Source: an uncultured Mycoplasmatota bacterium
Lineage (GTDB): Bacteria > Bacillota_I > Bacilli_A > RF39 > UBA660
DNA length: 64,000 nucleotides
Assembly (NCBI GenBank): GCA_900548695.1
Contig: URLC01000005.1
Location: forward strand, 62,001 to 126,000
Direction of reading: 5' to 3'
How positions within the stretch are numbered: the first letter of the stretch is position 1; each line of letters opens with the position of its first letter. The notes beneath the pieces are model-generated. The model was not told the origin of the DNA and made no database searches. It saw only the letters and a list, made by a program, of their open reading frames with translations. Made by a program: the position numbers and the translations under genes. Below, one piece after another: positions 50,168 through 58,257 of the stretch.

Positions 50168-52021
50168 TTATTCTTCTTCGATATCCGCTTCTTGAACATC
50201 ATCATCAGATTTTTTATTTTTTTTCTTGTCTTTCTTTTTATCCTTCTTCTCATCTTCTTCATTAACTGATTCATCTTGTTGTCTTTCCTTAGCAGTTTGT
50301 TCATAAACCTTTGTAGCAAGAGCCATAGCCTTTTCTTGTAATTTATCTTTATACTTCTTGATATCATCCATATCATCTTTTTCTAAAGCTTTCTTCAAAT
50401 CTTTAATTAAGTCTTCTGCTTCTTCCTTTTCTTTTTCTGAAACTTTATCTCCAAGGTCTTTTAAAGATTTTTCAGTTTGGAACACTAATTGTTCAGCTTC
50501 ATTTTTAGTCTCAGCTTCTTCTTTTCTCTTTAAATCTGCTTCTTTATTTTCTTCTGCTTCTTTACGCATCTTTTCAATTTCTTCATCAGTTAAATTTGTA
50601 CTAGATGTAATTGTAATAGATTGTTCCTTGTTAGTTCCTAAATCTTTTGCTGTAACATTAACAATACCATTAGCATCAATATCAAATTTAACTTCGATTT
50701 GTGGAACTCCACGAGGAGCTGCTGGAATATTAGTTAACTGGAATCTTCCTAAAGTCTTATTATCAGCAGCCATTGGTCTTTCACCTTGTAAAACATGAAT
50801 ATCAACTGCTGGTTGATTATCTGCTGCTGTTGAGAATACTTCTGATTTAGAAGTTGGAATTGTTGTATTTCTTGGAATTAATGTAGTCATGACATTACCT
50901 AATGTTTCAATACCTAAAGAAAGTGGTGTAACATCTAAAAGTACGATATCATTAACATCACCAGTTAAAACTCCACCTTGAATAGCAGCACCCATAGCAA
51001 CTACTTCATCAGGATTAACTTCACGTGAAGGTTCTTTACCAAGCTCTTTTGTAATCAAATCATATACCATAGGTACACGAGTAGAACCACCTACTAAAAC
51101 AACCTTATCAATATCATTCTTAGTCATTTTAGCATCCTTTAAAGCTTTACGAACTGGTTCTAATGTAGACTCAACTAAATCAGAAATCAAATCTTCAAAT
51201 TTAGCACGAGTTAAAGTCATATCTAAGTGTAGAGGTTCTCCATCATCACCTTTAGCAATAAATGGTGCAGAAACTTGTGTAGAAACCATACCACTCAAAT
51301 CTTTCTTAGCTTTTTCTGCTGTTTCTTTTAAACGTTGCATTGCCATTTTATCTTTACTTAAATCAATTCCGTTTTCTTTTTTGAACTCAGATACTAAATA
51401 ATCCATAATTCTTTGGTCAAAATCATCTCCACCTAAATGATTATTACCATTAGTAGATTTTACTTCAAATACACCATCACCAAGTTCTAGAATAGATACA
51501 TCGAAAGTACCACCACCTAGGTCATAAACCAAAATAGTTTGTCCTTCTTCTTTTTCTAGACCATATGATAAAGCTGCTGCTGTTGGTTCATTAATAATAC
51601 GTTCAACTTCAAGTCCGGCAATCTTACCAGCATTTTTAGTAGCTTGACGTTGACTATCATTAAAGTATGCAGGTACTGTAATAACAGCTTTAGTAACTTT
51701 TTCTCCTAAATAACTTTCTGCATAATCTTTAATATAAGCTAAAATCATAGCAGAAATTTCTTCTGGTGTATACTCTTTTCCTTCTAATTCAACTTTATCG
51801 CTAGTTCCCATTTTTCTCTTAATAGAAATAACTGTATTTTTATTTGTCAAAGCTTGTCTTTTTGCAGACTCACCAACGATTCTTTCTCCTTTTTTAAAAG
51901 CTACCACAGAAGGAGTTGTTCTACTACCTTCTGGATTTGGAATAACCTTTGGTGCTCCAGCCTCTAATACTGCAGCACAAGAATTTGTTGTACCTAAATC
52001 TATACCAATAATTTTACTCAT
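50168..52021 (-). CDS. dnaK: Chaperone protein DnaK (Hsp70)
   Basis: A 617-aa Hsp70. ATPase motifs: IGIDLGTTNSCAAVL, VYDLGGGTFDVSILEL and VVLVGGSTRVPMVYDLI; then the substrate domain (DVTPLSLGIETLGNVMTTLI). The C-terminal lid ends in a Lys/Asp-rich tail, longer and more charged than usual, ending DIEEE. GGAGAG precedes the ATG. Confidence 0.98.
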   Translation of the reverse strand: MSKIIGIDLGTTNSCAAVLEAGAPKVIPNPEGSRTTPSVVAFKKGERIVGESAKRQALTNKNTVISIKRKMGTSDKVELEGKEYTPEEISAMILAYIKDYAESYLGEKVTKAVITVPAYFNDSQRQATKNAGKIAGLEVERIINEPTAAALSYGLEKEEGQTILVYDLGGGTFDVSILELGDGVFEVKSTNGNNHLGGDDFDQRIMDYLVSEFKKENGIDLSKDKMAMQRLKETAEKAKKDLSGMVSTQVSAPFIAKGDDGEPLHLDMTLTRAKFEDLISDLVESTLEPVRKALKDAKMTKNDIDKVVLVGGSTRVPMVYDLITKELGKEPSREVNPDEVVAMGAAIQGGVLTGDVNDIVLLDVTPLSLGIETLGNVMTTLIPRNTTIPTSKSEVFSTAADNQPAVDIHVLQGERPMAADNKTLGRFQLTNIPAAPRGVPQIEVKFDIDANGIVNVTAKDLGTNKEQSITITSSTNLTDEEIEKMRKEAEENKEADLKRKEEAETKNEAEQLVFQTEKSLKDLGDKVSEKEKEEAEDLIKDLKKALEKDDMDDIKKYKDKLQEKAMALATKVYEQTAKERQQDESVNEEDEKKDKKKDKKKNKKSDDDVQEADIEEE

Positions 52022-52034
52022 ATATCATCTCTCC

Positions 52035-52628
52035 TTATTTACTATTTACTTTTACTGAAGCAGGGCGAATCACTCTGCCATTTAATTTATATCCTTTAAG
52101 TAACACTTCTGTTACTACATCATCATCCATCTCTTCGATAGAATCAGTCATTAATGCTTGCTCTAAGCTAGGATCAAAAACCTCACCTACACGATTGATT
52201 TCTTCAACTCCAAATTTTTTTAGTATTTCTGTCAAATTAGCATACATCATCTTAAAGCCATCCAAAAATTTAGATAACTCATCTGTTAAATCATTATCAT
52301 CAAGCTTTATCGCTCTTTCAAAATTATCAACTACATTAATCAATTCACTAACCAAATCTTGATTCGCAAACTTTAACATATTAGAAACTTCTTCATCTTT
52401 TCTTTTTCGATAATTAACAAGTTCAGCCTGTGCTAATTTAACTTTTTCTAACAAACTCAAATTATCAGCTTCTAACTTTTTAATTTGTTCCGTTAGTTTT
52501 TTATTTTCATCTATCAATTTATCATGTTCTTTTTTCGAAACTTTATGTTTTTTTTCTTTATCGATAGCAGGAGCAGTTTTTTCTACATCCTCAAGAGTTT
52601 CAATACCATCTTTTTTTTCTTCTTCCAT
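52035..52628 (-). CDS. grpE: Nucleotide exchange factor GrpE
   Basis: A 197-aa protein: an acidic N-terminus, a long coiled coil (about 30-85) including YRKRKDEEVSNMLKFANQDL, and the GrpE head with VVDNFERAI and the ending LKGYKLNGRVIRPASVKV. It is the exchange factor of DnaK. AAAGGTAGG precedes the ATG. Confidence 0.96.
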   Translation of the reverse strand: MEEEKKDGIETLEDVEKTAPAIDKEKKHKVSKKEHDKLIDENKKLTEQIKKLEADNLSLLEKVKLAQAELVNYRKRKDEEVSNMLKFANQDLVSELINVVDNFERAIKLDDNDLTDELSKFLDGFKMMYANLTEILKKFGVEEINRVGEVFDPSLEQALMTDSIEEMDDDVVTEVLLKGYKLNGRVIRPASVKVNSK

Positions 52629-52634
52629 AACTAC

Positions 52635-53621
52635 CTACCTTTCTATATTCTCTCTCATGTATTCAAGCATAGAAACAACTCGATCATATTCCATTCGCTT
52701 AGGACCTATAATCGCTAAAGTTCCTTCTTGATTACCATTTTTAAATCTAGTCTTAATAACTGTAACATCATCATCAATATTACTTTCACTACCAATATAG
52801 ACTTTAATATTGTTATCATTATCTTCTTCAATACTACGTAAAAGTTCTGGACTATCAAGTTTATTAAAAACCGTACGAATTTTATCTACATTACTAAATT
52901 CAGGTTGACTTAAGAACTTATTCTTACCAACAACATTAACTTCTTGATTAGTAAAATCGCTAAATACATGATAGAAGGCATTATATAGTTGTTCATGTTG
53001 CTTAACATATTTACCTATAATAGGCTTTATTTCATACTCTAACTTTGCACTGACTTCATCAATAGGAGTACCAACAATCAAATTATTAATTAAGTTAACT
53101 GTTTTTTTAATATCTTCCATAGCAACATCTTGCAAACGAATATTTTTATGTTCGACGTGACCACGATCTGTAACAATAATTACAATCATACTAACCTCAT
53201 CATAAGGAATTACTTCTATTTGTTTTAAAAGATTCTCATGAGATGTACTACCAAGTACTACGGTTGTATAATTAGTCATATCAGAAATTACCTGTAAACT
53301 CTTCATAATAACATCTGATAATGCCAACTGTTGATTATGAAATACAGTCTGTAACTTTAGCATATCTTCCCCAGTCATCTTCTTAGGCTCCATTAAATGA
53401 TCAACATAATAACGATACCCACCTTCACTAGGAATTCTACCAGACGAAGTGTGCGTCTTTTCTAAAAGATTCTTTTCTTCTAAAGCAGACATTTCATTTC
53501 TAACAGTTGCGCTTGAACAATTCAATATTTTAGAAATAACCTTAGAACCAACTGGAATGGGATCTTTAATATACTTTTCAACAATCAGTTTTAAGATCTT
53601 ACATTGTCTCTCTGTTAACAT
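52635..53621 (-). CDS. hrcA: Heat-inducible transcription repressor HrcA
   Basis: A 328-aa repressor that binds CIRCE. It starts MLTERQCKILKLIVEKYIKD, like other HrcA proteins, then has the HTH (CSSATVRNEMSALEEKNLLE), SSGRIPSEGGYRYYVDHLM and C-terminal GPKRMEYDRVVSMLEYM. I use ATG 53621 to match the family start; 53633 is an alternative with AGGA nearby. Two CIRCE-like sites overlap its promoter. Confidence 0.95.
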   Translation of the reverse strand: MLTERQCKILKLIVEKYIKDPIPVGSKVISKILNCSSATVRNEMSALEEKNLLEKTHTSSGRIPSEGGYRYYVDHLMEPKKMTGEDMLKLQTVFHNQQLALSDVIMKSLQVISDMTNYTTVVLGSTSHENLLKQIEVIPYDEVSMIVIIVTDRGHVEHKNIRLQDVAMEDIKKTVNLINNLIVGTPIDEVSAKLEYEIKPIIGKYVKQHEQLYNAFYHVFSDFTNQEVNVVGKNKFLSQPEFSNVDKIRTVFNKLDSPELLRSIEEDNDNNIKVYIGSESNIDDDVTVIKTRFKNGNQEGTLAIIGPKRMEYDRVVSMLEYMRENIER

Positions 53622-53641
53622 GACTATCAGCATCCTACTTC

Positions 53642-53714
53642 CTAGCACTATTATTCTACGAGTGCTAATTGTATTATATGACAACTTTTAGCACTTGTCA
53701 ATAAAATGTGCTAA
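53642..53714 (-). promoter_or_regulatory. hrcA promoter with two CIRCE elements
   Basis: CIRCE 1: CTAGCACTA (53642-53650), N9, GAGTGCTAA (53660-53668). CIRCE 2: TTAGCACTT (53688-53696), N9, ATGTGCTAA (53706-53714). Consensus arms are TTAGCACTC and GAGTGCTAA. The minus-strand promoter is TTGACA (53701-53696), 17 bp, TATAAT (53678-53673). HrcA should block it until heat stress. Confidence 0.88.
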
Positions 53715-53752
53715 AAAATTAATAAATAAAAAAAACGGATATTAAATCCGTA

Positions 53753-55621
53753 TTAATAATTAGCTAAAACAAACTTCCATCGTTGGTTTTTTTCTTGAGT
53801 AACACTTTGAATTTTAGTAAAAGTATCACTTTCATATCCCATTCGAAGGTTTTGTTGTCCAATGGTATAATAGCCATCCTTTAAAGGTGTAATAGTCCAC
53901 TCTTGTACAGAGTTGTTGGGATTATTAGGTAATAAATCCACCTTAGCACCAACTTCAGCAAATCCTTCTTCGATATCCAAAGCATAATTAGTAAAAGTAT
54001 TAATAATTCGGTATCCATTTCCTACTTTAGTCAAATGCCAAGTTTGTACATTATCTTTTCCTACTACAAATGGTTCCATTCTCGCATAAAACAATTCATC
54101 CTCTTCATAAGAGGTCAAAACTTGATTATCACTATTAGCGGAAAAAATATAATAATCTCCTTCTGGAATTGCCTCTAAGGAATTTGCATTAAAAGAATTA
54201 TATCTTACACCACTAACAGTCTCAATCTCACCTACACTACCAACCCCAGTGTCACTGCTAATATCTTTAACTTTCCTCCAAGTACTACCATCAGAACTTA
54301 CTTCAATAACATTATTTTTATAAGCCTTGCCGCTTTTATGCCAAATAACTATTTCATCCAAATTATAAACTGCGCCTAAATCAATAGTAACACTAGTTCC
54401 ACTATTAGCTTTATGAGCTGAGGCATCACTTATTTCACCATTAGTAAGAACTGCTATATTTCCCTTACCATAGGCAACATTAACACCATCTTTTACAGCT
54501 TGAACTTCTTCCCATTCAACTTGTGATCCATCCGTAGATGAAACAGTATCTCGAATATATCTAACATTATTTAAAACTACATTGCTTCCTCTTCTAGGTG
54601 GGTTATCTTTAGTATTAGATGATACCTTAGTGACTTCAAACTTACCGGCACCACTATTCACTCCTGGAATCATCATTCCATTATAAATAATTGGTGTATA
54701 ATTTTCTAAAACTTCTTCACCAGTACTTGGGTCATACTGACCACGATGATATTTATACTGTTTGGTAAGTGCTTTATTGGTGGCACCTTTCATTTGAACA
54801 CCAGCATAACCAGCAATAAAAGACGAACCACCAGCGCCAGAACCGGCATAATCCTTAGATACACCGGACGCTCCTCCTCCGTAGTATCCACTTCCACCAC
54901 CAGATAAGTATTGTCCACCTGTTCCGCCAATTCCAAAGCTTCCAGAAGTACCAGACGAATGACTTCCAACTCCATGAGCACCACCAGCAGAAGGCGTACC
55001 TCCATAAGCTATCTTAGGATCAGAAGCATTACCAGTATTACCATTACCACCAAATAATGTTCCACCATAGCCACCAGCCTGATTACTTCCAGCACCGCCA
55101 CCACCAGCAGCAACCATAATTCGACTGTCCAAAGAAACCTCATCATTCCATGCTCCATTGATTAAACGAACATCGGTAGCACCACCACCAGCCAAATATC
55201 TAGAATCAGTAGAAGAACCAGCGCCACCACCATTAAAGCTAGCACTTTTTTCTCCTTTAGCACCTGTATAAAAATATAAATGATCATTAAACTCTAAATA
55301 AATAATTCCTGAAACATAAGCACCTTTGCCACCATTAGTACCACCACCAGCAGCTCCCCATAACTCTATTTTATACCAACCATCAGAATTAGCAATAAAC
55401 TCACGTCCATTTTCATCAACTGCGCCACCTTCATGATCACCAGAAGTATCAGTTAAACTAAAACGATTTAATTCATCTTCAATCTTATCTACAAAAGTAG
55501 TTGTATTTTTACGATTCGTTCCCAAATTACTAAGTAAAGCAAGTACAATTAATAAAGACATTATCATAAGACCATACAATAATGTCGAAATAGCAAAACC
55601 TTGATTATTTAGCTTCTTCAT
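53753..55621 (-). CDS. Pilin-like glycine-rich protein with discoidin-like and ricin-like domains, 622 aa
   Basis: The N-terminus (NNQGFAISTLLYGLMIMSLL) is like a type IV prepilin, with a short leader ending in Gly and a hydrophobic helix. Residues 70-290 are glycine-rich (for example GGAGSSTDSRYLAGGGATD) and include DGWYKIELWGAAGG, the start of the bacterial glycine-rich domain. Around 380-475 is a likely F5/8 type C carbohydrate-binding domain (DEIVIWHKSGKAYKNNVIEV). From 495 a ricin B-type fold is likely, with QTWHLTKVGNGYRIINTFT and QEWTITPLKDGYYTI. This looks like a surface lectin. GGTGATTG precedes the ATG. Confidence 0.72.
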   Translation of the reverse strand: MKKLNNQGFAISTLLYGLMIMSLLIVLALLSNLGTNRKNTTTFVDKIEDELNRFSLTDTSGDHEGGAVDENGREFIANSDGWYKIELWGAAGGGTNGGKGAYVSGIIYLEFNDHLYFYTGAKGEKSASFNGGGAGSSTDSRYLAGGGATDVRLINGAWNDEVSLDSRIMVAAGGGGAGSNQAGGYGGTLFGGNGNTGNASDPKIAYGGTPSAGGAHGVGSHSSGTSGSFGIGGTGGQYLSGGGSGYYGGGASGVSKDYAGSGAGGSSFIAGYAGVQMKGATNKALTKQYKYHRGQYDPSTGEEVLENYTPIIYNGMMIPGVNSGAGKFEVTKVSSNTKDNPPRRGSNVVLNNVRYIRDTVSSTDGSQVEWEEVQAVKDGVNVAYGKGNIAVLTNGEISDASAHKANSGTSVTIDLGAVYNLDEIVIWHKSGKAYKNNVIEVSSDGSTWRKVKDISSDTGVGSVGEIETVSGVRYNSFNANSLEAIPEGDYYIFSANSDNQVLTSYEEDELFYARMEPFVVGKDNVQTWHLTKVGNGYRIINTFTNYALDIEEGFAEVGAKVDLLPNNPNNSVQEWTITPLKDGYYTIGQQNLRMGYESDTFTKIQSVTQEKNQRWKFVLANY

Positions 55622-55648
55622 ACAATCACCTATCTTAAAACTATTCTA

Positions 55649-56194
55649 TCATACTTGCTTCAAAATAACTACCCATTTATCTCCATATTTTTTCTTCTTT
55701 ACAACAATAAAATTATTTGGATATGTAATTTTTTCTTCGGTATCACTTTCGCAAACTATAATACCATCATGAGTTAAAAGTTGATATTTATCGATTAATA
55801 AAATACTTTTAGCAACAAAATCAGTTTGATAAGGTGGGTCTAAAAAAATAAGATCAAATTTTAAAGACTCTAAAGAAAATTTTCTTAAAGCCTCTTGATA
55901 ATCTAAAGAAAAAAGAAAATAATCATCACATAAAATTTTATCTAAATTACGTTTTATGATTTGACTAGCCTTCTTATTCTTATCCACAAAATAACATATT
56001 TTAGCGCCTTCACTTAAAGCTTCAATTCCAAGATTGCCACTTCCTGAAAATAAATCTAAAACAACCGCTTCATCCAAATATCCTTGAATCATCGCAAAAA
56101 GGCTTTCTTTTACTCGATCCATAGTCGGTCTAGTTCCAACTATATCAAATCCATCTAAAACTCTTCCTTTATATTTACCACTAATAACTTTCAT
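55649..56194 (-). CDS. rsmD: 16S rRNA (guanine966-N2)-methyltransferase RsmD
   Basis: A 181-aa SAM methyltransferase. It has MKVISGKYKGR, DLFSGSGNLGIEALSEGA as the SAM motif, and the DPPYQTDF catalytic motif. It modifies G966 of 16S rRNA. Start 56194 follows AAGGAG. B. subtilis YlbH is the homologue, next to ylbF as here. Confidence 0.95.
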   Translation of the reverse strand: MKVISGKYKGRVLDGFDIVGTRPTMDRVKESLFAMIQGYLDEAVVLDLFSGSGNLGIEALSEGAKICYFVDKNKKASQIIKRNLDKILCDDYFLFSLDYQEALRKFSLESLKFDLIFLDPPYQTDFVAKSILLIDKYQLLTHDGIIVCESDTEEKITYPNNFIVVKKKKYGDKWVVILKQV

Positions 56195-56199
56195 AAACT

Positions 56200-56484
56200 T
56201 CACTCCTTGCAATGGTAATTCCCTTTAATTTTTCTAAATTCTTGATTAATTTCCAAAATAAGTAAATTAACTGCTGTTTCTTTTTCTTTATACGCCAAAA
56301 AAGAAGGAGACTTTATAATCTCTTCCTTTAACTTTATATCAAAGTTCTCATGATACATTTCTAATTTATCAATAAGTAACTTATCACTAAATAAAGCTTT
56401 CTTAGCCTGTAAATATTCTTGTACTTCTTGTGTATCATATACGCTTTTCTTTAAATTTTCCAACTTTTCAATTAACTCTTCCAT
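56200..56484 (-). CDS. ylbF: YlbF family regulator-like protein
   Basis: A 94-aa coiled-coil protein with the YlbF/YmcA/YheA pattern: an N-terminal KKSVYDTQEVQEYLQAKKAL and a C-terminal NLLILEINQEFRKIK. YlbF acts with YmcA and YaaT in RNA decay, competence and sporulation. Family and gene order support the name; the start is ATG 56484. Confidence 0.82.
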   Translation of the reverse strand: MEELIEKLENLKKSVYDTQEVQEYLQAKKALFSDKLLIDKLEMYHENFDIKLKEEIIKSPSFLAYKEKETAVNLLILEINQEFRKIKGNYHCKE

Positions 56485-56506
56485 ACAATTATTGTATCAT
56501 AATTTA

Positions 56507-56728
56507 CTACTTAAATACATCCATAAATGTAGAAACCATTTCTATATTCCTAACAAAATTATCTAATTTATCAGGAACAGTCAACTTATAATACTTTTTA
56601 GCTTCATCTAAAACTTCTTTAATTGCTAAAGGATTGCGATTTAACTTTTGATACCAAAAAGAATTAGCCCTTAAGTACTGATATATCAATGGATTACTTT
56701 TAATATAATTAATCGTATACAGATTCAC
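56507..56728 (-). CDS. ylbE: YlbE-like protein, 73 aa
   Basis: The YlbE pattern is visible: QYLRANSFWYQKLNRNPLAI, then KYYKLTVPDKLDNF and a Met-rich end. Small, uncharacterised. Position between ylbD and ylbF, as in B. subtilis, supports the name. Confidence 0.78.
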   Translation of the reverse strand: MNLYTINYIKSNPLIYQYLRANSFWYQKLNRNPLAIKEVLDEAKKYYKLTVPDKLDNFVRNIEMVSTFMDVFK

Positions 56729-56730
56729 AA

Positions 56731-57090
56731 CTAATCATCAAAATGTTGATAAATTGGTCTTGGCTCATAAGGTTCTGGGTTACTACTTTGACCAAGCCCA
56801 ATATCTTGTAATACCCCTAAGGCCTTTTGTATATTAGCAATCCCTTTTTGAACAGAAGATAAATCAATATTTTTAATATTTTGGACCAATTCTTTTATAT
56901 TATTAGGTAAAGTAGAAATATCACTTTCTAAAGTGCTACCAGAAGAAAAATAATCCCTCCAAATACTACTATTTTCTCCATAAATTTCATAAAGTTCATA
57001 CAATCTTTGCCAAGTAGCTTTTCCATTCATTACATAATTAGCAAGTTCTGTATGATTTCTTGCAAAAGACTTAAAACTCTCTTTCGACAT
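56731..57090 (-). CDS. ylbD: YlbD-like putative coat protein, 119 aa
   Basis: The helical start SKESFKSFARNHTELANYV and WRDYFSSGS followed by a Ser/Pro-rich tail (GQSSNPEPYEPRPIYQHF) fit YlbD, annotated as a spore coat protein in Bacillus. Start 57090 follows GTGGTGG. It is the first of ylbD-ylbE-ylbF-rsmD; ylbG is absent. Confidence 0.7.
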   Translation of the reverse strand: MSKESFKSFARNHTELANYVMNGKATWQRLYELYEIYGENSSIWRDYFSSGSTLESDISTLPNNIKELVQNIKNIDLSSVQKGIANIQKALGVLQDIGLGQSSNPEPYEPRPIYQHFDD

Positions 57091-57163
57091 ATTTACCACC
57101 ACTACAATATATGTTCAAAAAAATAAGTTATACAAAAAAAGATAAATTAGTCTAAAAAACCAT

Positions 57164-58249
57164 TTATCTTTTCTTGCCTAATGCACAACTTAAATTATCA
57201 ACACATCTAATAATTTCTTTTTTTGTTCCATCTACCAAAGAACGTAAATCATTAGGATTTAAAGAAAATCTCGAAAAAGCATAATCTAAATCTCGATCTT
57301 TTAATAAATCTTGATTAAATTGTAACATTTTCCAAGGCATATTAGAATCATCTTGTGAAATAGCCCAATAAGCCAAGCTAGTTCCTACTACGTATCTGAA
57401 TGGTAAAAAAGGATTAAATGGATATCGTTCATTATGTATATCACTAGATAAAGAACCATTAATCTTACTATAAACTCCACCAACTACATTCCGATAAATA
57501 GTTTTATCAGAAAAAGTAGGAAGTTTATATTTCTTAGCTTCATCAACATTTTCATCTGTTATTTTTCCAAAATATTCATAATCACGTAATAAAATCATAC
57601 CATCAATAACACCATATACTATCTGATTTAAATTTTTAACTCTATCATATTGACACCGAGCAATCTCCTCTTTTGAAAATCCTTTATCCTCCATAAAACG
57701 ATACATTAAAGTTTCAAAATAAATGGAAACTCCTTCAGTAAACAAAGACCTAGAAATAGTCCCTAACACTTTACCTTCCTCTTGCAACACTTCAATATTT
57801 AACTGATGCAAAAACTCATGAACAATAATAGATGGATCAGAATAATTATGTTCCAACTCAACTTCTATTGATCGAAATGCTTGATTTTCTTCTTTAAATG
57901 TTTTCGCCCAACTTCCTTGAATTTTTCCATAATCTATAATATTTTGTTGCTGATCACTAAAAGAAATAACTCCGTTAACCAACCATTCTTTCCACTGATT
58001 GTAATAATCATCTAAATTGGCTTTGATAAACTCATCGCACAAATCTATGGACTCTTCTAATGTTAATGATGGCCTCTCTTCAAATTTAGTTAAATCTATT
58101 TTAGTATTCTTAAAAGTTTCAAAAAACATCCCATGAACCATCATCGATAAACACAAATAATAAGAAATTCGATCATTGTAAAGAAAGTGATTATATTTTT
58201 TACTATAATCATTTAAATATTCATTCAATTTTTGATACTTATCTTCCAT
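57164..58249 (-). CDS. Putative zinc metallopeptidase, 361 aa
   Basis: A soluble protein with a gluzincin motif HEFLH (about residues 144-148, in IIVHEFLHQLNIE) and a downstream Glu in LFTEGVSIYFET. No signal peptide is seen, so it acts inside the cell or is released with lysis. No family name is certain. The ribosome site is weak (start 58249). It follows parC by 8 nt on the same strand. Confidence 0.68.
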   Translation of the reverse strand: MEDKYQKLNEYLNDYSKKYNHFLYNDRISYYLCLSMMVHGMFFETFKNTKIDLTKFEERPSLTLEESIDLCDEFIKANLDDYYNQWKEWLVNGVISFSDQQQNIIDYGKIQGSWAKTFKEENQAFRSIEVELEHNYSDPSIIVHEFLHQLNIEVLQEEGKVLGTISRSLFTEGVSIYFETLMYRFMEDKGFSKEEIARCQYDRVKNLNQIVYGVIDGMILLRDYEYFGKITDENVDEAKKYKLPTFSDKTIYRNVVGGVYSKINGSLSSDIHNERYPFNPFLPFRYVVGTSLAYWAISQDDSNMPWKMLQFNQDLLKDRDLDYAFSRFSLNPNDLRSLVDGTKKEIIRCVDNLSCALGKKR

Positions 58250-58257
58250 AATTTAAT

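Noticed and set aside
54790..55005. Overlapping frame in the glycine-rich gene and other antisense frames over dnaK, dnaJ, alaS and parE
   Set aside because: They lie within strong genes, lack ribosome sites, and reflect codon bias in the host gene.
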